From assembly GCA_963745175.1 (NCBI GenBank), contig CAVUWK010000005.1, forward strand, positions 496,001-560,000: a DNA stretch of 64,000 nucleotides, written 5' to 3'. Origin of the DNA: Bog-473 sp963745175 (GTDB lineage Bacteria > Actinomycetota > Acidimicrobiia > Acidimicrobiales > RAAP-2). Shown in pieces: positions 28,351 to 38,289 of the stretch; within the stretch, counting starts at the first letter, position 1; each line of letters starts with the position of its first letter. The notes under the pieces were generated by a model. The model was not told the origin of the DNA and made no database searches. It worked only from the letters and a program-made list of their open reading frames with translations. Made by a program: the position numbers and the translations under genes.

Positions 28351-29748
28351 TCAGCTCGGGCTGCAGGTCGTCGGGTCGAAGGACGGCGGGGGGACCGTCG
28401 TGGTGGTGGTCGGGGCGGACCCGGACCCGGACCCGGACGCCGGCGTGCCCGAACTGGCCGGCGGCACTGTCGTGGGCGTGATGACGGGGGGAGGGTTGGG
28501 GTTGCCCTCGGCGTCGGGCGGGGGGTTGGTCGGCGCCGGCAGGGAGCCGAAGATGTTGACCAGCATCTGCTGCGCCTCGGGCTGCTGGACCGTCAGCACG
28601 TCGCCGAGATCGCCGAAACCGTTGGCGGCCTCGGTCGGCAGCGTCTGCCCCTGCAGGTTGGTCGGGTCGAAGGAGTGGTACGTCAGGGCCAGCCCGATCA
28701 GCTGGTTGAAGCCGAAGCTGTCGTCGATGGTGACGCCCTCGTGGACCGAGCCGATGAAGGCGTTGACCGTGAGCGGGTTCACCTTCGACTTGGCCGAGGT
28801 GATCAGCGCCTTGAGGAACACGTCCTGGCGCTCGATCCGCCCGAAGTCACTCGTCCCGTCGGTATGCCAGTAGCCGTCGGTGTAGTACTCGTAGTGGCGG
28901 GCCCGCGCCACGGCCAGCGCCTGCGCCCCGTTCAGCAGCTGGCAGCCGGGGGTCGTGATGTCGAGGCCCGAGTACGCGTCCTTGGCCGGGTACGGGAAGT
29001 CGAGGTAGACCCCACCGAGGGCCTGGACGGCGTCCTGGAAGCCCGAGAAGTCGACCTGGACCACGTGGTTGATGGGGATGCCGAAGTTGGCCGTGATCGT
29101 CTTGACCAGCTGGTTCGGGCCGGAGTTGTAGGACGAGTTGATGCGGTTGTAGGTGCCGAACTGTGACACGTCCGGCGGCAGCATGGAGACCACGGTGTCG
29201 CGGGGGATGGAGACGATCTGGATCTGCTTGGTCGACGGCGTCACCCGCCAGAGTTGCACGACGTCGCTTCGCTGCCCGGTGACAAGCGAGGAAGAGCCGA
29301 ACGCCTGGGCCGCCGCGGCCGACTCCCCCACACGGGTGTCCGAGCCGATGACGAGGATGTTGAAGGGCGCACCGCTCGCTGCCGCCACCTCGTCACTGAT
29401 GTGCACCTTGCTGATCTGGTTGTAGCGGTACCAGAGGTAGCCGTAGCCGCCGCCCACGACGGCCACAGCGAGCACGAGGAGCGCACACAGCGCCACGACC
29501 GTCTTCTTGCCAGCGCTCCACCGGGGCTTCCCGCTGCGACGCACCTTGGACCGGCTCCGCCGGCTCCGCTCGGAGTCGATGCGAGCACCCAACGCCTTCA
29601 GGCCTGACTCGTTGGCCACGCTCTCGCCTTCGGGCCCGGAGCGCATCTGCCTTCCGAGCGCGGACAACCCCTCTTGGTTCGCGTGCCTGCCGCGGCGTTT
29701 TTCGGGGGAGCGATCCGACCCGTCGCCCGTCGGACGACCGTTCGCCAT
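28351..29748 (-). CDS. LytR-CpsA-Psr (LCP) family cell-wall ligase
   Basis: A 465-residue membrane protein. A basic cytoplasmic N-terminus (about 80 residues, many Arg and Ser) leads to a transmembrane helix at about 83-106 (VVALCALLVLAVAVVGGG), then an extracytoplasmic LCP domain with FNILVIGSDTRVG, IVSIPRDTVVS, RINSSYNSG and ARARHYEYY. The last 60 residues are Pro/Ser/Thr rich. LCP enzymes transfer lipid-linked glycopolymers to peptidoglycan; in mycobacteria they attach arabinogalactan, which fits the DPA genes at 19.6-22.8 kb. ATG 29748 is chosen; a TTG at 29766 is possible. Confidence 0.9.
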   Translation of the reverse strand: MANGRPTGDGSDRSPEKRRGRHANQEGLSALGRQMRSGPEGESVANESGLKALGARIDSERSRRSRSKVRRSGKPRWSAGKKTVVALCALLVLAVAVVGGGYGYLWYRYNQISKVHISDEVAAASGAPFNILVIGSDTRVGESAAAAQAFGSSSLVTGQRSDVVQLWRVTPSTKQIQIVSIPRDTVVSMLPPDVSQFGTYNRINSSYNSGPNQLVKTITANFGIPINHVVQVDFSGFQDAVQALGGVYLDFPYPAKDAYSGLDITTPGCQLLNGAQALAVARARHYEYYTDGYWHTDGTSDFGRIERQDVFLKALITSAKSKVNPLTVNAFIGSVHEGVTIDDSFGFNQLIGLALTYHSFDPTNLQGQTLPTEAANGFGDLGDVLTVQQPEAQQMLVNIFGSLPAPTNPPPDAEGNPNPPPVITPTTVPPASSGTPASGSGSGSAPTTTTTVPPPSFDPTTCSPS

Positions 29749-29829
29749 AGAGAAGAACGGTACCAAGCGCCGTTGCGCAGGTGGCGGCAGGCGGTGTGCG
29801 GGTGGATCCCGCTCGCCGGCCGTCGCCGC

Positions 29830-30587
<758 letters not shown>

Positions 30588-30591
<4 letters not shown>

Positions 30592-30905
30592 GGCAGCACC
30601 ACGGAGACGGTGCCGTCCTCCACCTCGACGTCGTAGACGGCGACGGGCTGTGTCGCGGGGAGCGAGCAGGGCTTGCCGGTCACCAGGTCGAACGTGCTGC
30701 CGTGGCGGGGGCACTCGATCTCGCAGTCCTCGACCCACACCTCGCCCTCGGACAGCGAGTAGTCCTCATGGCTGCACTCGTCGTCGAGCGCGTAGAACGA
30801 GTCGCCGATGCGCACCAGCGCAATTCGGCGGCCGGACACGTCGAAGCGCCGCGCTTCGCCGGAGGCCAGGTCGTCGGACGCGCAGAGCGCCACCCTCTCA
30901 GACAC
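30588..30905 (-). CDS. Rieske [2Fe-2S] ferredoxin-like protein
   Basis: A 105-residue soluble Rieske protein of the non-haem ferredoxin type. The cluster ligands are Cys and His in DECSHEDYSL and Cys and His in IECPRHGSTFDL, spaced as in biphenyl-dioxygenase ferredoxins. It begins at GTG 30905, overlapping the sufD stop by eight bases, and its own stop overlaps the second sufC. A Rieske ferredoxin inside suf operons is common in actinobacteria and may donate electrons during cluster assembly, though its role there is not settled. Confidence 0.92.
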
Positions 30906-32196
30906 CGGCGGGCAGGGCACGGCCGCCCAGGGCGACGTCGAGACGGTCGTGCACCTCACGCTGGAGCAACGGGACCACTTCGGGGACGGGAGACCGGTCG
31001 ATGATGGCATCGAAGAAGCCACGGACGATGAGCCCCTCGGCGATCTCGGGCACCACGCCGCGTGACTCGATGTAGTAGCGCTGGTCCTCGTCGATCGGCC
31101 CCACCGTCGACGCGTGGGAGCACCGTACGTCGTTCTCCAGGATGTCGAGGTTGGGCACCGAGTCGGCATGGGCCCCCTCGTCGAGCACGAGGTTGTGGTT
31201 GGTCTGGCGGGCATCGCTGCGTACCGCCCCGCGGTGCACCCGGATCAACCCGCTGTAGACCGAGCGCGACGTCCCGGCGACCGCACCCTGGCACAGCAGC
31301 TCGCTCGTCGTGCGCGGTGCGACGTGGTCCTGCAGGGTGCGGATGTCGTGCACCTGGCTCCCGTCGCCGAGGTAGGCCGAGAGGATCTCGCTGCGGGCGT
31401 CCCGTCCGTCGACCGAGACGTCCGCCCGGACCCGGTCGTAGGAGGCGCCGAGGCCGACGGTGAAGGTGCGCAACACCGAGCGGCCCCCGCCGCGGGCGGC
31501 CAGGCGGGCGATCGACCAGGCGTCCTTGCCGAGGATCTGCAGCGAGACATACGAGAGCGACGCGCCGTCGGCGGCGGCCAACTCGGTGACCGGCACGACG
31601 AGGGTGCGCTCGGTCCCCTCGGCCCCGGCGAAGACCTCGACGACGGACAGGCGCGATCCCACTCCGATGCGCACGCTCGTGCGGGGGAAGGCGGACGCGC
31701 CGTCGCACCAATGCACGATGAGCACCGGCGCGCCAGCGTCCACGCCGTCGGGCACGTCGACGAACACGGGGTCGGGTGCGAAGGCGTCGTTGAGGCGCAC
31801 CAGGGCGTCGCCACCTTCCTGGACGGCGCCGAGCATGGCGGACGACCCCGCCACGTCGTCGGCCCGCCCGAAGGCGAATCCCTCCGCCGCCGGGCCGGGT
31901 GTCGTGAAGGCGCCGGCCCTGCCGTTGTGCACGAGGACGCTCCCGGCGAGCGGGCCGAGCGCCGTCGTCAACGCGGCCAGCAGCTGGTCGCCCGCCGGGG
32001 CCGGCCCGTCGTTCGTCGGAGGCCCGAAATCATCGAGGGCCAGGGCGTTGATCGGCGAGTAGCGCCAGACCTCTTCGCTCTCCGAGGGCAACCGGCACGA
32101 CGCGAACGCCTCGTAGCCGGCGGCCCGCCGCCCGCGCAGCCAGTCCGGTCCGGTCAGGCCCGCGGAAGCCTCGGCGGTGAAGGTGTGCAGGGTCAC
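30898..32196 (-). CDS. sufD: Fe-S assembly scaffold subunit SufD
   Basis: A subunit of about 432 residues of the SufBC2D scaffold, folding as a right-handed beta-helix with a C-terminal helical domain that binds SufC. Family segments seen are GPDWLRGRRAAGYEAF and EEVWRYSPINAL at the N-terminus, TLQDHVAPRTTSELL in the helix and SHASTVGPIDEDQRYYIESRG near the C-terminus (the His is important in SufD). GTG 32196 is favoured, with GAAAGAG just upstream; TTG 32217 would add seven residues. The gene lies downstream of sufB but is separated from it by a Cys-rich gene and an antisense crotonase. Confidence 0.93.
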   Translation of the reverse strand: MTLHTFTAEASAGLTGPDWLRGRRAAGYEAFASCRLPSESEEVWRYSPINALALDDFGPPTNDGPAPAGDQLLAALTTALGPLAGSVLVHNGRAGAFTTPGPAAEGFAFGRADDVAGSSAMLGAVQEGGDALVRLNDAFAPDPVFVDVPDGVDAGAPVLIVHWCDGASAFPRTSVRIGVGSRLSVVEVFAGAEGTERTLVVPVTELAAADGASLSYVSLQILGKDAWSIARLAARGGGRSVLRTFTVGLGASYDRVRADVSVDGRDARSEILSAYLGDGSQVHDIRTLQDHVAPRTTSELLCQGAVAGTSRSVYSGLIRVHRGAVRSDARQTNHNLVLDEGAHADSVPNLDILENDVRCSHASTVGPIDEDQRYYIESRGVVPEIAEGLIVRGFFDAIIDRSPVPEVVPLLQREVHDRLDVALGGRALPAGV

Positions 32197-32280
32197 GCTC
32201 TCTTTCGGGATCGCCAATGTGGCCCATGCACTCTACTGGTCCCCACTGACCTCCCCACCAGGCCGATTAGCCTTCCGGAC

Positions 32281-33145
32281 ATGGGAGAGATCGTCGATTT
32301 CGAGTCACCGGTGCTGCGCATCGAGCACACCGAGGCGGAGGCCGTGGCCACCTTGTGGCTGGACCGGCCCGAGGCCCGCAACGCCATGGGCGTGGACCTG
32401 TGGCGGGACCTGCCCCGGGCCATGGATGTGCTGTCCGCGGACACGGCGGTGCGGGCCGTCGTCATCGCAGCCCAGGGCCCCCACTTCTCGGTCGGCCTGG
32501 ACCTCAAGGCCATGGGGGGCATGCTCAGCGGCGGGGGCGGGGACTCGGGCGGCGGCTCGTCACGCCCCTCCATGGCGGCCCGCGCCCGGTCGGCCCGCGC
32601 CAACGTCCTCCGGCTCCAGGACGCCATCGACCGCGGTGGCGCGCTGCCCCAAGCCGGTCATCGCGGCCGTGCACGGCTACTGCATCGGCGGTGGGGTGGA
32701 CCTCATCGCCGCCTGCGACATCCGCCTGGCCTCGGCGGACGCCGTGTTCTCGGTGCGCGAGGCCAAGATGGCCATCGTGGCCGACCTCGGCAGCCTGCAG
32801 CGGCTGCCCGCCATCATCGGCGCCGGACACCTGGCCGAGCTGGCCTTCACCGGCAAGGACATCAGCGCCGAGCGGGCCAAGGAGATCGGGCTGGTCAACG
32901 ACGTGGCGGCCGACGCCGAAGGCGTGCAGAAGGCGGCGCACACGCTGGCGGCGGAGATCGCGGCCAACTCCCCCATCGCCGTGCAGGGCACCAAGGCCGT
33001 GCTGGCGGCCAACGAGGGGCGGACCGTGGCCGAGGGCCTCGACTACGTGGCCACCTGGAACGCCGGCATGCTGGCCTCCGACGACCTCACCGAGGCGGTC
33101 ACCGCCTTCATGGAGAAGCGCCCGCCGAAGTTCACCGGCCGCTAG
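32281..33145 (+). CDS. Enoyl-CoA hydratase/isomerase (crotonase) family protein (frameshifted)
   Basis: A crotonase-fold protein of about 287 residues that hydrates or isomerises enoyl-CoA. The first part (32281-32635) contains FSVGLDLKAMGG, one half of the oxyanion hole. After one extra G at 32635/32636 the next frame supplies KPVIAAVHGYCIGGGVDLIAACD, then FSVREAKMAIVADLGSLQRLP with Glu and Asp placed as in dienoyl-CoA isomerases. The stop is at 33145. It stands alone on the plus strand inside the minus-strand suf operon, 84 bases beyond the sufD start. Confidence 0.88.
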
Positions 33146-33161
33146 GCAGACCGGCGCCGCC

Positions 33162-33501
33162 TCAGCGCTTGCGGCGCCACCAGCGGTTGGCGGAGCGGTC
33201 GCGGCGGGCGTCCTCGGCCCGGACCTCGTCGAGCACGTCCGGGGCGACCTCGTTCACGATGTCCTCGGCCGAGCCGAGCAGCTCGGCGACGTCCGCGCCG
33301 CCCGCACCGGGCTCCTCCTCGAGAGCCGGCTCCACCAGGCTGCCGTGCACCCAGCCCACGTCGGCCATGCGCCGGCTGGTACGAGGGGCAGTTGTCGGGG
33401 CAGCGCCACGGCGCCTCGGGCGCGAGGTCGAGCACGCAGAAGCGGGCGGCCTCGCCCGAGGCGTAGGTCCGGCTCTGGAAGTGGGTGCATTCCTCGCGCA
33501 T
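33162..33501 (-). CDS. Small Cys-rich protein in suf operon (frameshifted)
   Basis: A reconstructed protein of about 113 residues. The N-terminal 45 residues contain four cysteines: REECTHFQSRTY, ARFCVLDLAP and RCPDNCPSY, a spacing suited to zinc or an Fe-S cluster. The second half continues in the next frame as MADVGWVHGSLVEPALEEE and ends in a basic RRDRSANRWWRRKR tail. One extra base at 33366-33376 separates the halves. It lies 42 bases downstream of sufB on the same strand. The family is unnamed to my knowledge; a link to Fe-S assembly is inferred from position only. Confidence 0.6.
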
Positions 33502-33543
33502 CGGCACCGTTCTATGGTGCCACGCCGCAGGCGGGGTTGCGGT

Positions 33544-34945
33544 TCAGCCGACCGAGCCTTCCATCTGCAGCTCGATGAGGCGGCTCCACTCCACGGCGTA
33601 CTCCATCGGCAGCGTGCGGGTCACCGGCTCAATGAAGCCGTTGACGATCATGCCCATGGCCTGCTGCTCGGAGAGCCCCCGGCTCATCAGGTAGAAGAGC
33701 TGGTCGTCGCCGACCTTCGAGACGGTGGCCTCGTGGCCGATGCGGGCGCTGCGCTCGCCGACCTCCATGTAGGGCTTGGTCTCGGAGATGGACTCGTCGT
33801 CGAGGAGCAGGGCGTCGCAGCGCACGAAGGACTTGGCGCCGTACGCCTCGGGGTCCACGTGCACCTTGCCCCGGTAGGTGGTGATGCCGCCGTCCTTGGA
33901 GATCGACTTCGACACGATGGTCGACGTCGTCTCCGGGGCGATGTGGAACATCTTGGCGCCGGCGTCCTGGTGCTGGCCCGCGCCGGCGTAGGCCACGGAC
34001 AGGACCTCACCGCTGGCCTTGGGCCCCATCAGGTACACCGAGGGGTACTTCATGGTCAGCCGTGAGCCGATGTTGCCGTCGATCCACTCGACGTGCGCCT
34101 CGGCCTCGGCCCGGGCCCGCTTCGTGACCAGGTTGTAGACGTTGGTCGACCAGTTCTGGATGGTCGTGTAGGTGATGCGCGACCCGGGCAGGGCGACCAG
34201 CTCGACGACGGCCGAGTGGAGGGAGTCGGTCGAGTACACGGGGGCGGAGCAGCCCTCGATGTAGTGCACCTGCGAGCCCTCGTCGGCGATGATCAGCGTG
34301 CGCTCGAACTGGCCCATGTTCTCGGCGTTGATCCGGAAGTAGGCCTGCAGCGGCATGTCCACCTTCACGCCCGGCGGGACGTAGATGAAGGAGCCGCCCG
34401 ACCACACGGCCGAGTTGAGGGCGGCGAACTTGTTGTCGTTGGGCGGGATGATCTTGCCGAACCACTTGCGGACGATGCTCGGGGTACTCGCGCACCGCGG
34501 TGTCCATGTCGCAGAAGAGGACGCCCTGCTCCTCGAGGTCCTCGCGGTTGCGGTGGAAGACGACTTCGGATTCGTACTGTGCGGTGACACCGGACAGGTA
34601 CTTGCGCTCCGCCTCGGGGATGCCCAGCTTCTCGTACGTGTTCTTGATGGCGTCGGGGAGGTCCTCCCACTTGTCCACCTGCCCGCCGGTGGGCTTGATG
34701 TAATAGAAGATGTCGTCGAAGTCGAGGTTCGGCATCTGCGTGGCGAACCAGGGGGCCATCGGCTTGCGCTCGAAGTGCTTGAGGGCGCGGAGCCGGAAGT
34801 CCCGCATCCACTGCGGCTCGTTCTTCATCTCCGACATCTCGCGCACGATCGACTCGTTCAGCCCCTTCTTGGGCTTGAAGACGTAGTCCTCGGCGTCGCT
34901 CCACCCGAGCTGGTACCGCCCGAGGTCGAGATCCGTGGTGGCCAT
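33544..34945 (-). CDS. sufB: Fe-S assembly scaffold subunit SufB (frameshifted)
   Basis: The main scaffold subunit of SufBC2D, about 466 residues, on which nascent Fe-S clusters form. The N-terminal part (34945 to 34481) has YVFKPKKGLNESIVREMS and SEVVFHRNREDLEEQGVLF. After one extra base (C34480 on the plus strand) the next frame continues SIVRKWFGKIIPPNDNKFAALNS, VHYIEGCSAPVYS (the conserved cluster-site Cys region), LVTKRARAEAEAHVEWIDGN and SIGHEATVS-like segments to the stop at 33544. Every conserved block is present, so the shift is most likely a sequence error in an essential gene. A palindrome sits 25 bases upstream of the start. Confidence 0.93.
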
Positions 34946-34969
34946 GTGGCTCCTGAAGTCGGAAGCAAG

Positions 34970-34982
34970 GGGGAATTTCCCC
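34970..34982. promoter_or_regulatory. Perfect palindrome upstream of sufB, candidate operator
   Basis: GGGGAA-T-TTCCCC is a perfect 6+1+6 inverted repeat, 25 bases before the sufB start and 88 bases before ptrB. On the minus strand it is preceded by TTGTTACTATCTCTATAG, an unusually AT-rich run that could hold a -10 element. The position fits a repressor controlling the suf operon. It does not match the mycobacterial SufR site I know of, and no sufR gene is in the window. Confidence 0.45.
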
Positions 34983-35069
34983 TATAGAGATAGTAACAAC
35001 TACCCGGGCCAGCCGAAACGTCTCCAGCGGCGCACTGGCGTGTCGCCAGCGTGGCAGGCTCTCCATCCT

Positions 35070-37247
35070 ATGGCCAGCCCCCCCAGCGCACCCCTGCGCC
35101 CCCACGTCATCTCGGCCCACGGCGACGACCGCGAGGACCCCTGGTTCTGGCTCCGCGAGCGCGAAGACCCCGAGGTCCTGGCCTACCTGGAGGCCGAGAA
35201 CGCCTACACCGACCAGGAGGCGGCGCCGCTCGCCGCCCTGCGCACCGGGCTCTTCGAGGAGATGAAGGCGCGGATCAAGGAGACCGACATGTCGGTGCCG
35301 ACGCGCCGTGGGCCGTGGTGGTACTACTCGCGCACCGAGGAGGGGAAGGACTACGGCATCCACTGCCGGCGGCCCGCGCGTGGCCGCCAGGAGCTGCCGC
35401 CGGCCGGCGAGCCCGGCCAGGAGGAGCAGATCCTGCTCGACGAGAACGCGCTGGCCGAGGGCTCGGAGTACTTCGCCGTCGGCAGTGCGGTCGTGAGCCA
35501 CGACCACCGCTGGCTGGCCTACTCGACCGACCACCGCGGCAACGAGAAGTACGAGCTGCGCTTCCGCCCGCTCGACGCCGAGGTCGCGGCCGCCCCCGAG
35601 GCCGTGCCCGACACCGGGTACGGCCTGGCCTGGTCGGCCGCGGCCGACTACGTGTTCTACGTCCGCCTGGACGAGGCGCAGCGGCCCTTCCAGTTGTGGC
35701 GCCACCGGCTGCGGAGCGACCCGGCCGACGACGTCCTCGTCTTCGAGGAGGCGGACCGGCGCTTCTCGCTCGGCACCGGGTCGACCCGGGACACCGCCTT
35801 CGTGCTGATCGGCCTGCACAGCACCAACACCACCGAGTGGCTTGCACTCCTCTCGGCCGATCCCCTCGGCGAGCCCCGGGTCGTGCTCCCCCGCCGCGAA
35901 GGGGTGGAGTACGCCGTCGACCACCTCACGCCCGCGTCGGGAGGAGCCGGCTGGTTCCTCGCCCTGACCAACGAGGACGCGCAGGACTTCCGCGTCCTCG
36001 CCGCACCCGACGACGCACTCGGCAACGGCGTCGCTGCCGATGCGGCCTGGCGCGAGGTGGTGGCGCACCGCCCGGGCACGCGCGTCGAGGACGTCGATGC
36101 CTTCAGCAGCGTGGTCGTCCTCAGCGAGCGGGCCGAGGCCCAGACCCAGGTGCGGGTCCTCCCGCTCCCCGACGGGCGACCCCTTCGCGGGCGACCTCCT
36201 CGGGTCGGGCTGGATCATCCCCTCCATCGAGAGCCCCTCGTCGACCTGGCTGGGGGCGAACCCCGAGCCGGACGTGCCGGCGCTGCGCTTCGGTCGCACG
36301 TCGCTCGTGACGCCGTCGAGCGTGCTGCAGATCACCCTGGCCGAGCGCGAGGAGACGCTGCTCAAGCAGGAGCCCGTCCTGGGCGACTTCGACGCGTCCC
36401 GCTACACCACCTACCGGGAGTGGGCCGTCGCCCCCGACGGGACGCGGGTTCCGCTCTCGGTCGTGCACCGCAAGGATCTCGAGCTCCCCGCTCCCTTGGT
36501 CCTCTACGGCTACGGCGCCTACGAGATCAGCATCGACCCGACCTTCTCGCCCCACCGTCTGTCCCTCTCGACCGCGGCGTGGCTTTCGCCATCGCGCACG
36601 TCCGCGGCGGCGGCGAGATGGGGCGCGCCTGGTACGAGGGCGGGCGGATGGAGCACAAGGCCAACACGTTCTCGGACTTCATCGCCTGCGCGCGGCACGT
36701 GCTCGACGCCGGGCTCGCACGCCCGGGCCGGCTGGTGGGACGGGGCGGCTCCGCCGGCGGCCTGCTCATCGGCGCCGTGGCCAACCAGGCGCCCGAGCTC
36801 TTCCGCGCTCTGGTGGCCGAGGTGCCCTTCGTCGACTGCGTCACCACCATGCTCGACGACGAGCTGCCCCTCACGGTCGGCGAGTGGGAGGAATGGGGCA
36901 ATCCCCTGGCCGACGAGTCGGCGTACCGCCGCATGCTCACCTACTCGCCCTACGACAACGTGACGGGGCAGAACCCGGACGGCTCGCCGCGCATCTATCC
37001 CGACCTCTTCGTCACGGGCGGGCTGAACGACCCCCGGGTGGCCTACTGGGAGCCGGCCAAGTGGGTGGCCAAGCTGCGGGCCCAGTCCCCCTCGACCAGG
37101 GTGCTCCTCAAGACCGAGCTGGGCGCCGGCCACGGCGGCCCATCCGGCCGCTACGACGCCTGGAAGGAGGAGGCGCTGGTGTACGCCTTCCTTCTCGACG
37201 TCCTGGGACTGGCTGACGAACGCGGACCGGCGGCGGCCGAGGGTTAA
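35070..37247 (+). CDS. ptrB: Oligopeptidase B / prolyl oligopeptidase family serine peptidase (internal out-of-frame segment)
   Basis: A cytoplasmic S9A peptidase of about 725 residues: a seven-bladed beta-propeller (about 70-400) and an alpha/beta-hydrolase domain. Catalytic Ser is in GRGGSAGGLL, Asp in TGGLNDPRV and His in GAGHGGPSG. From 36177 to about 36568 the open frame is not the conserved one; the expected sequence (DPFAGDLLGSGWIIPSIES, LVLYGYGAYE) lies in the next frame. One inserted and one lost base cancel, so the frame looks intact while about 130 residues are scrambled. The family cleaves short peptides after basic residues or proline. ATG 35070 precedes the conserved DDREDPWFWLRE. 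Confidence 0.9.
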   Translation: MASPPSAPLRPHVISAHGDDREDPWFWLREREDPEVLAYLEAENAYTDQEAAPLAALRTGLFEEMKARIKETDMSVPTRRGPWWYYSRTEEGKDYGIHCRRPARGRQELPPAGEPGQEEQILLDENALAEGSEYFAVGSAVVSHDHRWLAYSTDHRGNEKYELRFRPLDAEVAAAPEAVPDTGYGLAWSAAADYVFYVRLDEAQRPFQLWRHRLRSDPADDVLVFEEADRRFSLGTGSTRDTAFVLIGLHSTNTTEWLALLSADPLGEPRVVLPRREGVEYAVDHLTPASGGAGWFLALTNEDAQDFRVLAAPDDALGNGVAADAAWREVVAHRPGTRVEDVDAFSSVVVLSERAEAQTQVRVLPLPDGRPLRGRPPRVGLDHPLHREPLVDLAGGEPRAGRAGAALRSHVARDAVERAADHPGRARGDAAQAGARPGRLRRVPLHHLPGVGRRPRRDAGSALGRAPQGSRAPRSLGPLRLRRLRDQHRPDLLAPPSVPLDRGVAFAIAHVRGGGEMGRAWYEGGRMEHKANTFSDFIACARHVLDAGLARPGRLVGRGGSAGGLLIGAVANQAPELFRALVAEVPFVDCVTTMLDDELPLTVGEWEEWGNPLADESAYRRMLTYSPYDNVTGQNPDGSPRIYPDLFVTGGLNDPRVAYWEPAKWVAKLRAQSPSTRVLLKTELGAGHGGPSGRYDAWKEEALVYAFLLDVLGLADERGPAAAEG

Positions 37248-38167
37248 CCCGACGGCGTGGCCGACGCCGTCAGGAAGTGCAACGTGAACGGAGCCTGATT
37301 GCCCAGGGGCAGCGTCACCGGCGCGCCGTTGACCGTTGCCGTGAAGGCGCCCGGCGCGCCGGCGATGACGGTCACCGGTCCGGTGGCGGCGATGGTGTGT
37401 GACTGGCCGGCGAGGAGTGTCGTCGTGAAGAGCACCGAGCCGGTCGCCGAGTTGGTGACGTCGATCCAGCACTCGCCCGTAGTGGCGGCGACGTTCAGCG
37501 AGAAGCTCGGCGCGGCCACCGTGTAGTTCGCCAAGTGCGCCGACACCGTCGCCGGTGCCGAGACCGCCGGCGCCGCGGTGGTGCTCGTCGTGGTGACGGT
37601 CGTGTGATGATGGTCGGTCGCATGATGGCCCGTTGCCGGGTGCGGCGGCGTCGTGGTGGCGGCGGTGGCTGACTTCCCGTGGTGCTTCGGGGTGTCGGAG
37701 TGCAAGCCCGTGATGATCAGCACCACGATCAGCACGACGACGGCGGCCACCGCGGCGGCGGGCCCGCCGAGGCGGCGGGGGCGGTGGTTGATGGAGTGGA
37801 TGACCCGGTCCTCGTTCCCGGTCATGAAGGTCGCGGGGACCGGCTCGGGGTGGGCGTCGTCGAACGCCACCGGCTCGGAGGGGTTGGGCACGGGCGGCGG
37901 GGGTATCGGGGGCACGATGGGCCGCCCGGGCTCGGTGAGTCGCACCGTCGACGAGCCCGAGACATGGAAGGCGCTGGCGGGATACGCCGCGCTGTCGGCG
38001 CCATTCTCCGCGCCGCCGGTCGGGTGCGTCCGGATCTCCTCGAGCGTGTGGAGCTGGCGGTGGTAGTGCTCCACGGAGTGCACGTCGTCGTGGGAGCGCC
38101 GGAGCAGGAGCACGACCGCGGTGACGCCCAACACGACCACGACACCGACTAGCCAACCGATCAGCAC
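37244..38167 (-). CDS. Membrane protein with RodZ-like C-terminal (DUF4115-type) domain
   Basis: A 307-residue protein starting at GTG 38167. A membrane helix at residues 1-22 is followed by a Pro/acid-rich linker of about 110 residues and a second helix at about 137-157 (AAAVAAVVVLIVVLIITGL). The outer part has a His/Thr-rich stalk (PHPATGHHATDHHHTTVTTT) and a beta-domain (SFSLNVAATTGECWIDVTNS to APVTLPLG) that matches the C-terminal domain of RodZ. RodZ itself has a cytoplasmic HTH, absent here. It may contribute to cell-wall growth; the evidence is fold similarity only. Four bases overlap the convergent ptrB end. Confidence 0.7.
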   Translation of the reverse strand: MLIGWLVGVVVVLGVTAVVLLLRRSHDDVHSVEHYHRQLHTLEEIRTHPTGGAENGADSAAYPASAFHVSGSSTVRLTEPGRPIVPPIPPPPVPNPSEPVAFDDAHPEPVPATFMTGNEDRVIHSINHRPRRLGGPAAAVAAVVVLIVVLIITGLHSDTPKHHGKSATAATTTPPHPATGHHATDHHHTTVTTTSTTAAPAVSAPATVSAHLANYTVAAPSFSLNVAATTGECWIDVTNSATGSVLFTTTLLAGQSHTIAATGPVTVIAGAPGAFTATVNGAPVTLPLGNQAPFTLHFLTASATPSG

Positions 38168-38289
38168 CGCCCCATATTCAACAGGATCTGCGGGGGGAGT
38201 AGCACCGCGGCCCGACCGGCGGCGTCGCGGGCGCGATCAGGGCGGTGCCAGGCCTCCGGACGCGCCCGCATCCGGGCGCCCGCACTGCC

